In this document: in pieces, positions 35,246 through 47,950 of the stretch
How positions within the stretch are numbered: position 1 is the stretch's first letter
Layout: each line of letters starts with the position of its first letter
Source: Straminergon stramineum
Lineage: Eukaryota > Streptophyta > Bryopsida > Hypnales > Calliergonaceae
Assembly: GCA_963920665.1 (NCBI GenBank)
Contig: OY987270.1
Location: forward strand, 21,478,019-21,542,018
Direction: 5' to 3'
DNA length: 64,000 nucleotides
The notes under the pieces: generated by a model
What the model was told of the DNA's origin: nothing
Database searches by the model: none
The model's input: the letters and a program-made list of their open reading frames with translations, nothing else
Translations under genes and position numbers: made by a program

Positions 35246-36268
35246 AGTTGAAGGGCATTGGTCACTAAAAGAGACCACCTCTTGAAACGTACACTATTGG
35301 TACATTGAAGAAACCAAAATGTGCCTTTGTGTTAGTGGTCACTAGCTTTTAGAGCACCCCACCTTAATTCACAAACAAGTCTATCACTAGCTTGGCCATG
35401 GTAGAAGATAGGGGCCTCGGGAATCACAAATAACTTCTTTGAGCATATTTACTCTTTGAATCCTTTTGTTTTGTGAAAAGTATTCACTTTCGACTATCCT
35501 TAGAAAAGGAACAAACCTAGATCTTAACAATTAATTAACCAATGCCGCAAGTAAAAAAATAAAAATAAAACACCTAATTCATCCACCAAAAATCCAAACC
35601 AATTTTTTTGATACATGTACAATATATAGAATACATGGGGTATGATATAGGAAATATAGATGTTGTATGGAGCACTAATATGTTAAAACATATGGTACAA
35701 ATATGGGATATGAGAAAGTGGTTGTTAATCCCATATTGACTATAATCTAGTATGTTCAAAAAAACTATAGATATGGGGAGGTGGATGGATGGATGGATAG
35801 ATAGAGTGGGTAGTGATCTTCACACTATCATCCCAACTACTAGAGTTAATAAAAATAATTCTGAAGGTAGATGCTCAGATGTCAAGGAAATTGTTTTTTC
35901 CAAAAAATAAAAATTATATGAAGAAAACATGAATCTTGAGGGAACATATAATACCCATTTTTAGCATTTGTCAAATTCATTTTTCCAACTTTAATTACTT
36001 ATTTAAAATGAAGTTCCAATCCTATTAGTCATGTACAATATTCAAATTCATTCAATTAGTGGAAGAGACACTAATCATTTTAAATTTCTTTTTTCCACTA
36101 GATCAAAATTTATGTCCATTACTTGAATAATTTTAGGGCATAAGAGGTACTCCCTTATTTTCGTATTCCTAGTGTGCCTTACACTAATTCAATTTGATTC
36201 AATCCAATTGAGGACCATTTTAATCCAATATTCATATTCTAATGCATTCTCAGTCTTTGCATTGTAAG
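35246..36268. other. A/T-rich intergenic DNA
   Basis: A short GGAT/GATA microsatellite lies at about 35782-35812. Nothing else is supported. Confidence 0.4.
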
Positions 36269-36464
36269 GTAAGAGCACCCAATGGCGTCCCTGTACCCAA
36301 TCGTGTCAAAATCTACAGAGCATAAACATTTCAGGTTGCAAATGTAAGTAGACAATAGAAGCTTATTTTTTTGACCTAAAATGATAAGATGTCTACAGTC
36401 AAGCTCCATTTATATTCTAGAATGAATTCTTGGCCTACAAAGGGATGCCATTAGGTGCTCTTAC
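36269..36464. mobile_element. 196-bp MITE with GTAAGAGCACC ends
   Basis: The left end GTAAGAGCACCCAATGGCGT and the reverse complement of the right end (GTAAGAGCACCTAATGGCAT) agree at 18 of 20 bases. The class cannot be set because the target-site duplication is unclear. Confidence 0.65.
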
Positions 36465-37429
36465 ATTACTCTATTCTTACACTGAAAATTCACTGCCCCA
36501 AAATATATTGAAATTTGAAAAACTGTTTTGATTAAATAGTACAAGTGAAAAATTTCCAACTCATCATGTGTTATCTATTTATAGGTCATGGTACCATCAT
36601 GAATGAAGAATATGAAGCAGAAGTGAAAGACTGCCTGTTATTACCAATGGCAAAGTTTACGTCCAAATGGTTGAAAGAGAAGTTTGAAATGAAGTGTGAG
36701 GGTAGTTTGGGTCTTCAAATCTTACATTCAATCAAATTTTGTTGCATTTGGGAGAAACTGCACTTCACAAGTTCACATGGTAACTTACACTGATTTGTCC
36801 AGTTAGTGCATGTAAAACTACTTTACCAAAATCACACCTGTTAAAATTTTATGAATGATCTCAATTGTCACAACTTTTTTGTCGGTATGACAATAATTTT
36901 GTGCCCTCAATAATAGGATAAAATCAATGTAGCTGGTTGTAGTTGAGGTAGGGTGTAGAATAGTTGAAAGTAAAGTTTCTTTGTAGACCAACTTCAAATC
37001 TATGTGGAGAGAGAGTCATGGTCCAAAGATTGTCCCCAAAAGGACACGGCGTTCATGTAGTAAACATGGCACAATGCAATGGTGATCAATACTTGGTGCA
37101 AGGTAATTCACCCAATGATTAAGGTAGAAGCACTGGTAATTGACCATTTAAGCAATTTTGGAGTAGAGTATGAAGTGGTAGAAAATTTTCCCATGTAAGA
37201 AGATAGCAAATATAGGGATAGCAATTTTTTTTTAATTTTATTCCCAAAATTGAAATTATTGTGAATTTTGGGAGCTCTAAAGTGCATTTCACTAGTAGCC
37301 AATGTCTAGAGTCTTCCAATTCTGATCATTCAACTTTGCTCACTACTTCAAGACTTGTGTCGTAACCTTATTAGTCCCAACCTTGGAAAGGACAAAAAAA
37401 CACATTCCAATCTTGAATTTTAGCCTAAG
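36465..37429. other. intergenic DNA, no gene supported
   Basis: An 82-residue frame at 36545-36793 (+) has no recognisable domain. Two overlapping minus-strand frames at 37108-37319 are likewise unsupported. Confidence 0.35.
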
Positions 37430-37544
37430 GTTAGAAATAGCACATCCTACAAGTTGGATAATGGGCATGGTTGACAATTGGTGATTCTACCTTAATGCCC
37501 AATGCATTTGTTGTGCTATTTAGAATGATGAAAGTTTGATTCCC

Positions 37545-37661
37545 AAATTCTTTGAGTACTCCCGTCAGGTCACTTGTGGTTGGCGGGCTTTGTATTTTAT
37601 CCCTATGTAATGGAATTCGTTTCATTTGTTTAAAAATAAAGAAAAAAAAATTCTTTGAGTA
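37545..37661 (+). mobile_element. short LINE/SINE-type insertion with perfect 14-bp target duplication
   Basis: AAATTCTTTGAGTA occurs at 37545-37558 and again at 37648-37661. Between them are about 90 bases ending in an A-rich tail ('taaaaataaagaaaaaaa'). A poly-A tail with flanking direct repeats is the signature of target-primed reverse transcription, and the small size suggests a severe 5' truncation. The piece 'gggctttgtattttatccct' then 'gtaatggaattc' resembles other LINE tails in this window. Confidence 0.8.
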
Positions 37662-38033
37662 TCCCAAAGCAATGGTAGTTTCAATTGGGGTCAAGCTCTT
37701 GAGACGTTTTCACCATCTTAGGAAGATTTGGTTCCTCATTAGAAGCTCAACCATGTACATTGTATGGATCTTGAGAAATGAACTTGTTTTAGATAACATT
37801 CTTTGGCCCAACAACATGCTTAGGATTGCTCTACGGACTACAATCATTGACCATGGTAGGACAATCCTGATGAAGGCTAGGATTATTGCTAGTAAACACC
37901 CGCATAGAACTAACCAAATTTGGAACTCATTTGACCAAATCTAGCCTTGTTCTTCAATTTTTGATAGTAGACAAACTTTTACTATCACTTGGCAAATCCA
38001 TCGGCCTTCCCTGTGTGTCTTCATCTAAATCTT

Positions 38034-38229
38034 TGCTCACTTTCGCTTCATTCATGTCCAATGCCTTCAGTCTCTTGACTGTATTTTTGAGTAAGTCTTG
38101 CTCACTTTCGCTTCATTTGTGTCCAATGCCTTCAGGCTCTTGACTGTATTTTTGTGCAAGTCTTTGCTTGCTTTCTCTTCATTTACGTCCAGTGCCTTCG
38201 GGCTCTTGACTATGTTTCTTTTTGTTTTG
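38034..38229 (+). repeat. three tandem 65-66-base repeats
   Basis: Three consecutive copies of a unit with 'tgctcactttcgcttcatt', 'gtccaatgccttcag' and 'ctcttgactgtattttt' begin at 38034, 38099 and 38165. They sit just upstream of the A-rich LINE tail, so they are probably its 3'-UTR repeats. Confidence 0.8.
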
Positions 38230-38270
38230 CAATGGAACTGCACTTGTTTTAAAAAAAGAAGGAAGAAGCG

Positions 38271-40057
38271 AAGATTCTCAAATAAATTCAGATGTTGCTG
38301 AGAGTTCGTATGAGATGGTCATTTTCCAAGGTGACAATCCGTGATGGACAAGCCATTTTGCTGTGAATGATGACCTCCACTAAGTTACAATTTCTGATAA
38401 TTGTACTGTGCATCTGAGACTGATGTCGATCTATCTCAGTCACTGCAATGGAATGAGAATTGAAATTGAAAACTCACATCAATAGAACAGGAAATTTCAA
38501 AACAGTTTGAGGTAACTTAAGAGGGAGAGTTGATGTCTAACTGTTACTGAGAACCTCAGGGATCTGGTATGTACCGTATTTGTAGTCCTGCACTGTTGTG
38601 TGACCCTTCAGCTTATCTTGTCCTTAAGTGATGGAGATTTTGATAATAACATTTCAAGCATACATAGATGTTTGTTTGGTCATCTTTTGTTTGAAATTTG
38701 AACGTTTGACCATTTAGAGGTTAAAAACATCACCATAATTAAAACCAACCATTTTGAACTTACAAAAATAATTTTTTTTGAAAATAGAGACAAATAGATA
38801 ATCCATGATCAATTTTAGAAGGGATTTTCAATTTCAAATTTCACATTTCATTGAAATTGTTTGATTGGTCCTAAAAGGACTAGACTAGTGTGTGTTTTTT
38901 GAGTGATATTTTGTTCAAAAATGCTACAATTTTTTTGATAGAATATTAGGGGATATGTTCACCCATTTTCAATGCATGAAATCATTGATTCGCTACATAT
39001 TCTAGGGACAATTTTGCTCATTTTTGAGGTGAATGTATATTCTTTTGGATGAATAATTTAAATTTCAGCCTTATTTTTCATTTTTCAGCCATTTTTAGGC
39101 ATGTAAACAATTGCATCACTCCAACAAAGATTTCTTTTTGTATGGCCCAAAATAAATGAAAATAAATTCCCAAGACCAAATGTTCAAATTTTGAATAACA
39201 CATTGTGAATACAAATTTAGTTCTAAGAAAAGAAAAGCTTGTTTTCTCCATCCATCTAATTGTTTGTACATTCTTATGTTAGTTCTCTTACATTTCTCTC
39301 TCTATATATACATACTAAAAAATATGGAAGGACATACACCATTAAATTGAAAATTCAACAATTAACAAATTTCATTTGGATGTCGTTTTAGCATCCCAAT
39401 GCCTTATCATACTCAAATGCTTCATTGTAAACAATATTCCGAATATTTTTTGAGTTTTATTGGCTAATTTCCTTCAATTCTCATATTGAACCATAGATTG
39501 AACCATGTTTACAAGTGTTTTTTCTATTTTTAGCTTTGAATAGAATTTTACAAAATTTTCACTAGATTTTAGCCAATGTTTTCAAATTGCAATTGGTTTT
39601 TTTTACAATTCCTCCAACTAACCTTGGACTAGTTGCCAATTTTCCCAAACACTAATTATAAAGTAGAATATGTAGCCATTTTGCAATTCTTAAGTAGATG
39701 TGTAGGTTGAGATGCAATAATGATCCTAATTGGAAGTGTCATGTAACATTGGACCTAGCTTGATGTGAATACAAACTTTTGTTACTACCATGTACTTCAA
39801 ATGTTGCACCTTCTATGTCAAATAGACAAAAAGCACCATGTTGCAACCCAAATTCAGCTTTCTAGACCTTCAAGGATTAACAACTTCTACAAAAAGTTAG
39901 CATTACATTATTATTCTAAATTGCATATTATTACATATCCACAATAAGGGAAATTTGGACTATCCAACCCTTAACAAGGTAAAAATAGTTTACGGTGGAT
40001 ACACCCAAAATGGCCTAGTGCCTTAAAGCGCACCCTAGATTAAGCCCTCAAATGGTG
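38271..40057. other. A/T-rich intergenic DNA
   Basis: No gene, RNA or element boundaries could be supported. Confidence 0.4.
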
Positions 40058-40310
40058 TACACTAAATAGTGAAATTAGGTTGCCTTAACAATTAGGTTGC
40101 CTTATCCCAAGAAAGTTACTTTACAAGCCATCAAAGTCAACAAAAACTTCTAAAAATATTTCCATTTGTACACATGGAGGTTCATGAGTCCCAAATACAA
40201 CGATATGAAATTCAAAAGTAGTTCATTCTCTTACAGTAACTATAAATATTTATTTAGTGTCAAATGTCGAGAAATTAGTGAGGGGCAACCTAATTTCACT
40301 ATTCAGTGTA
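40058..40310. mobile_element. TA-flanked MITE with about 25-bp inverted ends
   Basis: The left end TA-CACTAAATAGTGAAATTAG and the reverse complement of the right end (TA-CACTGAATAGTGAAATTAG) match except for one base, continuing into GTTGCC. The element is 253 bases with TA on both sides, which fits a Tc1/mariner-type target site. The outer 12 bases are themselves palindromic (CACTAAATAGTG), and part of the left end (AATTAGGTTGCC) is duplicated at about 40090. Confidence 0.7.
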
Positions 40311-41237
40311 GTTATCTACTGAAAATTGTTGGTAAGTGAATATGGTAGTTCATCAAAGAACCATTGGCCATTTGGGTATTGGTAACATACTTCTAAACTC
40401 ACATCACACCTTCATTTGTTTCTCTGACAAGGTAATCATTCTTCTCTTCTTTGAAACACATGGACAATTCCCATTGATTACTGACAAGCTTTTCTATTGC
40501 TTGTTGGTTACTAATTTGGTGTTTTTTACATTGTTTTAAACACGATTGCAACTCCATTTCTGTTCATTCTAACACCTAGGGAGGGGAACTTTGTGCATGT
40601 GACTGCTGATTTTTAGTTTAGCCTATGAGCGCTTTTGAATACTCTACTTCCAAAACTTTGTACCCCTACTGTGGTCTCATATTTGTCAAAATCTGAATTT
40701 TTATGGTGCATTTCTTCCTCTTCTACACATCTCTTTACAATCCTGTATTCACTATTATCTACTTAGCCTTCCAATTACTCACAGCCCAACTTCTGGTGCT
40801 TTTGGGTGTACCCACCTTACATTGACTGTAAAGGTCAATAAGTTCATCGAGGTCATGAAACCTTAATTTGCATTGATGTTTCATTTGTTTATAAAAACTT
40901 TGTCCCCTTCGATTATATCTTTGTACAAATATATTAATTACCTATGTCTGGAACAAAGGCCTCAGACTCTACCCAACAAATTCTCACCAGACAGGAATGG
41001 ACACAGAACCGTTAAATTGCATGCTTGAATTCAGCTTCAAGACTTCGCCATTCATGCCAAACATTAAATGTGAACCCACAACCTACCGAGTCGTATCTGT
41101 CAGGCTGCCGCATACGAACGTCACGAGAATTAGTAAGGACACATGCAGGCAGGGCATAATGTACAAAAAAAATACATTACGTAAATAATTCATTCTGGGT
41201 GTTATCTAGTACACAAATAGTACAAAAGTGAGCAATT
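40311..41237. other. intergenic DNA and 3' flank of the plastid gene
   Basis: No gene seen. The 3' untranslated region of the minus-strand gene ending at 41238 falls at the right edge. Confidence 0.4.
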
Positions 41238-44200
41238 CTATTTCCGTTCCTTTAGCCGCTGCTCCCAGTCTTGAGCTTCATATTCTTGTGTTGATGTATC
41301 CTTTTCTGTTGAGTAGATGATACGGTCACGTCCCAACACAGTACGCTTGGCAGAATTCCTTGCACTCTGAAGCTGCAAAGCAATAGAATGGCACGCACAA
41401 AATCATGGAAGTCAGCAGGCGAAATCTTGATCTCAAGTTATTGAAATCTGATCTCTGTTAAGGGACTGGGTCCCTTCTCCAGACCTGACCCCCGGTGACA
41501 AAAAGCGAGTCTACTCTTCGTACACTTATTAGCAAGTGACTTGGCAAAATGTCTTAGGAGCCACTGATCTTTGAAAGAAAATGGGGTTACCTAGTGTCAC
41601 ATTTAGTGGTCTACCAAATCCCACTTTGAAATTTCATAAGAACTTCATACACGGCGATGTAATTTGACCTCAATAGGTTTGGCTCTTATAAACAAAGATC
41701 AATCCACAGCTCTATACACCCCACCCCCCCAAACTCCCTCCTACATATGTTAAATGTTCAAAGCGGCGCAAAGAGTATCCTCTGCCTCACTAACCAGCAA
41801 CTACGTGCAAAAGAGTACCAGACAGACCTTGAAGAGTGAACTCAACCATAGATAACGAGAATGAAAGATGAGACCAGAAGTCAAGAAGTTCAACGATGCA
41901 CAGAAATAACAAATGGCAACGAGACAAAAAACTGCTACATTACCTTCTGGCGAAGATCCGTGCCTGCTCTTTCTAAAGCAGACAACCAACCCAATCGAGC
42001 TTGATTTCGCTGATCTATTTCAGTATTACGTCTCTGCAGGAAGAACCACCTGAACGCTGGGATTGCGAAGAAAGTAGCCGTATAAGCCTGCAACCAAAAA
42101 ACAAAAACCGGTGTCAAAGAAACTCACAAACATACACGACGAAATACAGATCTGTACCATAAACAAGTATGACATCCTTCAACACTACGGAAGGAGACTG
42201 ACTGAGAATGTTGCAGAAATAAGCAGACACTACTCGATTTGCGTCCATATCAGAGAATTGGATATCAAGCTGTTGCTGGTTCTGAAAACAAACCTGTAGA
42301 AAAGGCAGAGCTTTGGCGGCAAATGGAATCAACCCACTCCCACGAAGAGATTGAATCACAGAGTAATCACTGAAACAATAACAAGAAATTTATGTCATGA
42401 GTACTAAGATCGTGTCATTCTAAAAAGGATAGTAACAAAATCTATGATTCCACAAAAAGAGGACGAGCTGGAGGTAAGAACTGCAATATTAAAGCCCATG
42501 CACGAATCCTCTGTATGACCAAGTAAATCTCAGATTGCAGACAAACAGAGAGTTTCAAGACTACTGACCAAAATTTATCAATGGTGATATCATGACAAAA
42601 AGCCACATTACACGTAAGCGAATTGATATAAGAAAAAAAAAGGTGCGTATACCGGAGCAGGCTGCTTAATATAACAACTCCAGCAAGATTGAGGCCTCCT
42701 AAACCGATCACTAAAGCCTGTTCCCCCTTGCTTGCTTTGCTGGACATGCAAAATTACCATGTTAATCACTAACACATTAAAGAGGAAAATAGTGGACAAG
42801 AGGAATAATATATCCACGCAAAGTGTCGATATGCAGCAGCTGAAGCGAATAATAAAAAATACCACAACATAATCAGTGAGACGTGCACGCATCGGCAACG
42901 GCAAAGTCAAAAGGAGCCACAAACAACTCTAATGCTTAGCACCCATGGAACTGAAACCACCTGAAATTCCACTGATTCTCGGAAAAGTAATCCAGCCCAT
43001 CTGTTCCTCCTTTCGCTGCCACCTTTCTCCGACCAAGCCAGTCCACGGCTGTCCGCTGCAGTGAGGGAAAGCGATAAAGAATATTTCCCTACACAGCAGT
43101 TCACATAGACAGCAAGTTCCGCATTCAGTAACATAGAATGTCATAGGTCAACACCCAAATCGGAATGTCACAAAATACTTGAAACCACAATACAGTCGCC
43201 GAATTTCAAAATTGCCCTCTCAAAACCCTTCCAACTCTAACCTAAAGGACCAAAATGTGCAAATAACGGACTACTGATATTTTGTGTATTGCAAAATCTT
43301 CGTACCGTGTAAGATTTCTTCAGATTTTGTGGATTTCAAATTTTAGTGTAGGTGAGTTTGAATAAACGCTTGAGTTACAGAACATATTATATGGAACCCT
43401 TGCGATGAAAGTGCTTACCTGTTCGTCTACTTCAGGACGACCATCAAAACGCAGCAGGACTGGCAGAACGTATGCTTCGTCTGCCTGCAACACAAGAAGT
43501 AATAAACAAAATGAAATAGCTATTACTACTACTAGTTAAAAGGTGAAGCAAGAGCATGAACACCTACATCGGATCCAAATAAATAGGTGAAACGTAGCTT
43601 GCCTTAGAGTCCTCACTGTATGCAGGTACATCCAAATATGGCGCAAGTTCCTCTGCAGAGACCACACCTCCCTTGCTAGATATCATGTCTCCAATCTGAC
43701 CATAAATTCAAACAAAATAGAAATGTATGTTAGTAGAAATTGTAGAAGGCTCTCTATTCAGCCCGTCTACCATAATCAGCTGAACCATTGCGTGAGGCAT
43801 CAAGTGTATATATGATTCCTCATCCAGGCAACAAGGATCAAGGATAACGAAGCAAGAGGTAAGAGAGAGAAATACTTACAGCTCTCCATCGAACCTCCTC
43901 ACGACCTTCATTTGGATCACCATCTCCAAATACAAAAGAGAATACCTGCAAAAATATTCAAACCCATAGACTCAGGCCCGTTGGTAAAGGAGGTTGACAA
44001 AGGAGTTTGCCCAACACCGACCCAACCCACTACCACTCCGGGATCAGCTACGTGAAGAAAAAGCAAAACAGATCGTTCTACAAAACCCTAAACAGTGTTC
44101 TCAAAGTTTTAGGCATTTGAAAGAACTCTATTTAGGGGACAAAACCCTTCTTCAATAGGGCACCTCCGGAACAGCCCACACTTGAGCTCACAGAAGAAAT

Positions 44201-46210
44201 GTCTTCAATTCACTTACAGACTCAAAAAAGTTCATACCACCACCCCGCTGAACTGGTCTTCTGCTTCTGTAATAATTAGGATTCCAATACCTGTTCAGAG
44301 GCAGGATCTTAGAAATTCTTTTCCAATACATTAAAGCAAACTTCTGTAAGAATCAGAATACCGGAAGAACGGATTTCCAATATGTTTTTATTCCATTTGA
44401 GATGACTCACCATAACAGATCCATGGGACTGATGTACATGGAGAACCCCGGGTTGTTGTACCGCTGGTTTGAATAGCCCCCTCGGTTCCCTCTGTTGTCA
44501 TCATCACTGCATGACACAAACGACAACACACACACACCCCTAAGAGACATCACAGAGGAGTGTGCAGAATAGGCAATACCGCATACAAGAATAGTTAAGG
44601 GGTCCATACAAATTAAAATCTACAAAAACCCAATTTAATGGCCTCCGAACATGCTGAAACGAAAGCAAAAAAATGTGGTAGCTGCTATTACGCACCTCCT
44701 GCCAGAAGAGAGGATGACAACTATAGAAGTGTAGACAATGACAATTGATGCAAGTAGTGCAGTTCCGAAGGAAACTCGTATCGCATACTCTGCTAGGGCC
44801 TAAGAAGAAAAGTGATCGTTAGAAGGTGACACGCAAGACATACAGCAGTCATCTACACAGCATAAAATTTTGTCAAACGATATATTAGGTTATGCAGATG
44901 CTAAGAAGAGCTTTCATTTGCGTTCAACAGAACAGACTAATAATTAAGATCTTTAGAAACCAGCATTTGGCCGAAAAACACTGATATAACTATTTTCATA
45001 CCTAAGAGCCCAAATGGCAATAGTGACTGCTCCCATAGGAGCTGAAATAAAAAGTAGGAAGCTTCGTGTAGGATGTTTCAAGGCAACAAAATGTGCCAAT
45101 AGAAAGAAGAAATTATACGCAACATTTTTTAACGATAGAAGTAAGTTTTGAGAGTTACTATACTTTACTGTTAGCTTCAAAAGTAGACATTTCATTTTTG
45201 GCTCGGGCACTTAGGCGCACTAAGCAGATTACTAAAAATAATCTGTTTGCTACGGAAGTGTTAAATATGAGCAAACGGAATTAGCACATAAAATATAATT
45301 GAACACTCACCTTGAGTTTCTCGAGCAGAGGTTCGTACTTCATTCTCAAAGACTTACTGGTGAGATTTGCTCGGTAGTCTTTAGGCATCACGTAGAGCAC
45401 ATCTCCTTCATCTGAAACCTGACTCCCACAAATTTCCAGGCAAACTCTGCATAAGTGCCAAACTTCCTCGCCGGAAAAACATGCTCTTCATACACTCAAA
45501 TTCACACAATGCAATGGGACATGTACTACAGCACTTGCAAGTGAAAAGGCATGAACCTGAGACACATAGTAAGCAATGATGTGAATATATATGAAGCAAG
45601 AATTTCGCGAGAATGTTCAGTTGATCAACACCTCCAAAAAACCTCCAGAGTCTGCTGCCAAAGCCTGTAATGCAGTCTCTGCTTGTGTGAGCTTCAAACC
45701 AGCACGCGATGCAACATCCCCTACCGTCACTCGCCTTCCAAGGTCATCAACTGCTTTCATGGTGCTGTCTCGGACAAAAGGCGGTAGCGAATCAATTTCA
45801 ATGGTCTTAGGCTTCACCGCTGGTGCAGAATCGATTGCGCCATTCTCGTTTTCAAATTCTTGAAGAGCAACCGGAGTCTGTACCCTTTTCCAGCTTCTTC
45901 TCCAGCCATGAGGAACAGTTGCTTGGCCTAGCTGCTTACCTAAGATATCACTTCCAGATGACCCTGACAAGCGTCGCACGGAAAGACCTGAAACCCTAAA
46001 CACATCATTCCTAATCCGTTGCCTGTTTCCAACTGCACCTCTTAATCGAATGGAGGCTCCGACCGATTTCCATGTATGTCTTCGCTGCTGAGTTGAAATG
46101 AAAGAAGGCCCTGAATATCTCGAGGAATAAGAGGTGCTCGTGGATGGAAGGGCGGTAATGGCGTTCGGTGCTGACGCTGTCCGCCAGTCTGAAATCACAG
46201 CTGAATGCAT
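41238..46210 (-). CDS. plastid membrane protein of the At5g03900 type ('iron-sulfur cluster biosynthesis family')
   Basis: Thirteen coding exons (high to low): 45632-46210, 45311-45418, 44696-44799, 44411-44506, 44218-44290, 43880-43945, 43603-43695, 43419-43484, 42961-43088, 42653-42739, 42294-42369, 41944-42087, 41238-41372. The frame is continuous, giving 584 aa. Residues 1-80 are rich in Ser, Ala, Thr and Arg with almost no acidic residues, as in a chloroplast transit peptide. A conserved block follows (RVTVGDVASRAGLKLTQAE, then ALAADSGGFLEVSDEGDVLY), then membrane segments at about 236-260, 446-466 and 493-509, and conserved VFSFVFGDGDPNEG and DEAYVLPVLLRFDGRPEVDE blocks. The C-terminus carries RTVLGRDRIIYSTEKDT. 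The family name derives from annotation of the Arabidopsis protein; its biochemical role is not established. The intron after 43603 has a GC donor (AAG|gcaagc); all others are GT-AG. Confidence 0.93.
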
Positions 46211-47420
46211 TTTTGCCTTTCTGAAGAAGCAAATTACAGAGATATAAAAATGACTTTAGTATCGGTTCCTCACTGTAAATCAATAATCCAAAATGACATT
46301 CTTGAAATCAGCTTCTCACACCTTAGGTTCATCTGCTATGAAAGGGAGGTTCACGAAAAATCAGGGAAATCAGGGTATCCAGGATGGAGTGAACCTCTAC
46401 CGGCATACTTTCTTTAACGCACTTCCAATAATACGTTGAGTTCACATTTGAAAGCAAGCTTTCTAACTCATCATGGTTCTACAATTCCAGTGTTATAATA
46501 CATGCCACATGACTGATTCTCACATCACTTTAGTGATCAATCTATCTTCAGTGCTACAGTGGGAAGTCTGCAAACCCAACACCACTCAATTCGAGAAGAA
46601 ATTGAAACAAAACAAAGTGAGGCAATGCAACACATGCATTGTCAATGCCGAATCATACAAATTATGAATCAATCTTGCATTTTTCACTTAAAAAAAGAAA
46701 TTGCATCAAAAATCATCACCCATACACCCCGCTTAACCAGAACGACAAAGACCTACGAAACAATTTCATCGACTGGAAGAAAAACACAGCAGACTAAAAA
46801 ACTTAGGGCTGCAAACCCTGAACTTGGCATCACAACTGCTCTCAGATCGCAGTCCTAGACTGGCACCCACAGAGCCATTCAAACGCTCCAGAGCACTTAC
46901 CGAACCACTCCCATTTCGCTCCCATCACCAATTCGAAAAAACAGCTACATAGTACTAGCGCGGTAATCAATTTCCAGAAATTATAATTCAAAATGCACAT
47001 CCAGAGAGCCAAAGAACCAAAGCGCAGCAAATCGCTAAACCCTAGATTATTTCCAAACACGAGCACTCACTCCAGCTCGACCACTGCCACACGAAAATTG
47101 ACCTAAACCATGCGCTCCGCGCCCGCTAGACGTAAAATTTCGTCAAGCTTCAAATCTCACTCCGGATATCATCTCACAACCATCTCCATACCCTTCACTC
47201 GCCCTCAACGATCTCAAAAACATCGTCCACAATTCATAAATTTGAACTAATCGCGAATTTCACCTTGAAACTGTAAACTCGCTCAGTAAGTTAAATCTCG
47301 CTGGGCTTTTGTGAATTCACCGCAAATTGGATACGAAGAAGCTCACCTGCACCAGTGGAGCTCAGAATGGAGCGGAAAGAGAAAGCAAATGCGTGAGACT
47401 AGAAATGCATCGCGAGGATC
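46211..47420 (-). promoter_or_regulatory. 5' leader and promoter region of the plastid protein gene
   Basis: A telo-box (AAACCCTAG, 47037-47045 on the + strand) and several splice-like signals suggest a spliced 5' UTR with the start of transcription near 47.1-47.4 kb. Telo-boxes are common in promoters of plant housekeeping genes. No coding frame here has a recognisable domain. Confidence 0.4.
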
Positions 47421-47611
47421 ACCCGCAGAGATCGAATTTTTGAGGGCGGCACCGCATCCGACGCAGCTTCGACGTTGTTGTTGTTATTGGGTGACGACGA
47501 GGTTGCACTCATCAGCTATGGCGAAGAATGGTGGAGGCTGTTGTGGATATGGCGTGGCCATGTGTGTGTGGGTAACGACATTCATCAATCCTGATCTCAG
47601 TCGCATGCGCG

Positions 47612-47805
47612 GAATGGATGGATGAAATGACATCATGGATAGAATAGATAGATGAATTTAATTACATGGATGAAACGACATTGATAGAATAGGTGGATGA
47701 AGTCAATTATATGGATGAAATGTATCGATGAAACGATATGGATATAATAGGTGGATGAAGTCAATTATATGGATGAAATGGATGGATGAAACGACATGGA
47801 TGGAA
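47612..47805 (+). repeat. minisatellite, about 58-base period
   Basis: About three copies of a unit containing 'ggtggatgaagtcaattata' then 'tggatgaaatg' and 'gatgaaacgacatgg', built from GGATGAA submotifs. It lies just upstream of the plastid protein gene promoter. Confidence 0.75.
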
Positions 47806-47950
47806 ACTGAGTTTTTCCTCCTGTGAGTTGGTACTTTCTTCGGGATGCTCTTCAGACACTTTCCTGATCGTCTGTCATCTTGGGTAGCGTGACATTCAAG
47901 GTCTGTTATCTACCGTCGACCTCCCTAGTTGCACTGTTTCTATTTACTTA

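Larger units (their letters stand above)
37430..38270 (+). mobile_element. non-LTR retrotransposon (LINE) remnant, 3' part
   Basis: The broken frame around 37660-37945 reads in part IRSSTMYIVWILRNELVLDN and LRTTIIDHGRTILMKAR. This resembles the C-terminal tail of plant LINE reverse-transcriptase polyproteins (a W-x-W/ERN region followed by an 'I...G...W' helix). It is followed by a 3' region with 65-base tandem repeats and an A-rich tail near 38250-38272 ('tttgcaatggaactgcac'). Frameshifts and an insertion at 37559 show it is dead. Family assignment is tentative. Confidence 0.45.
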
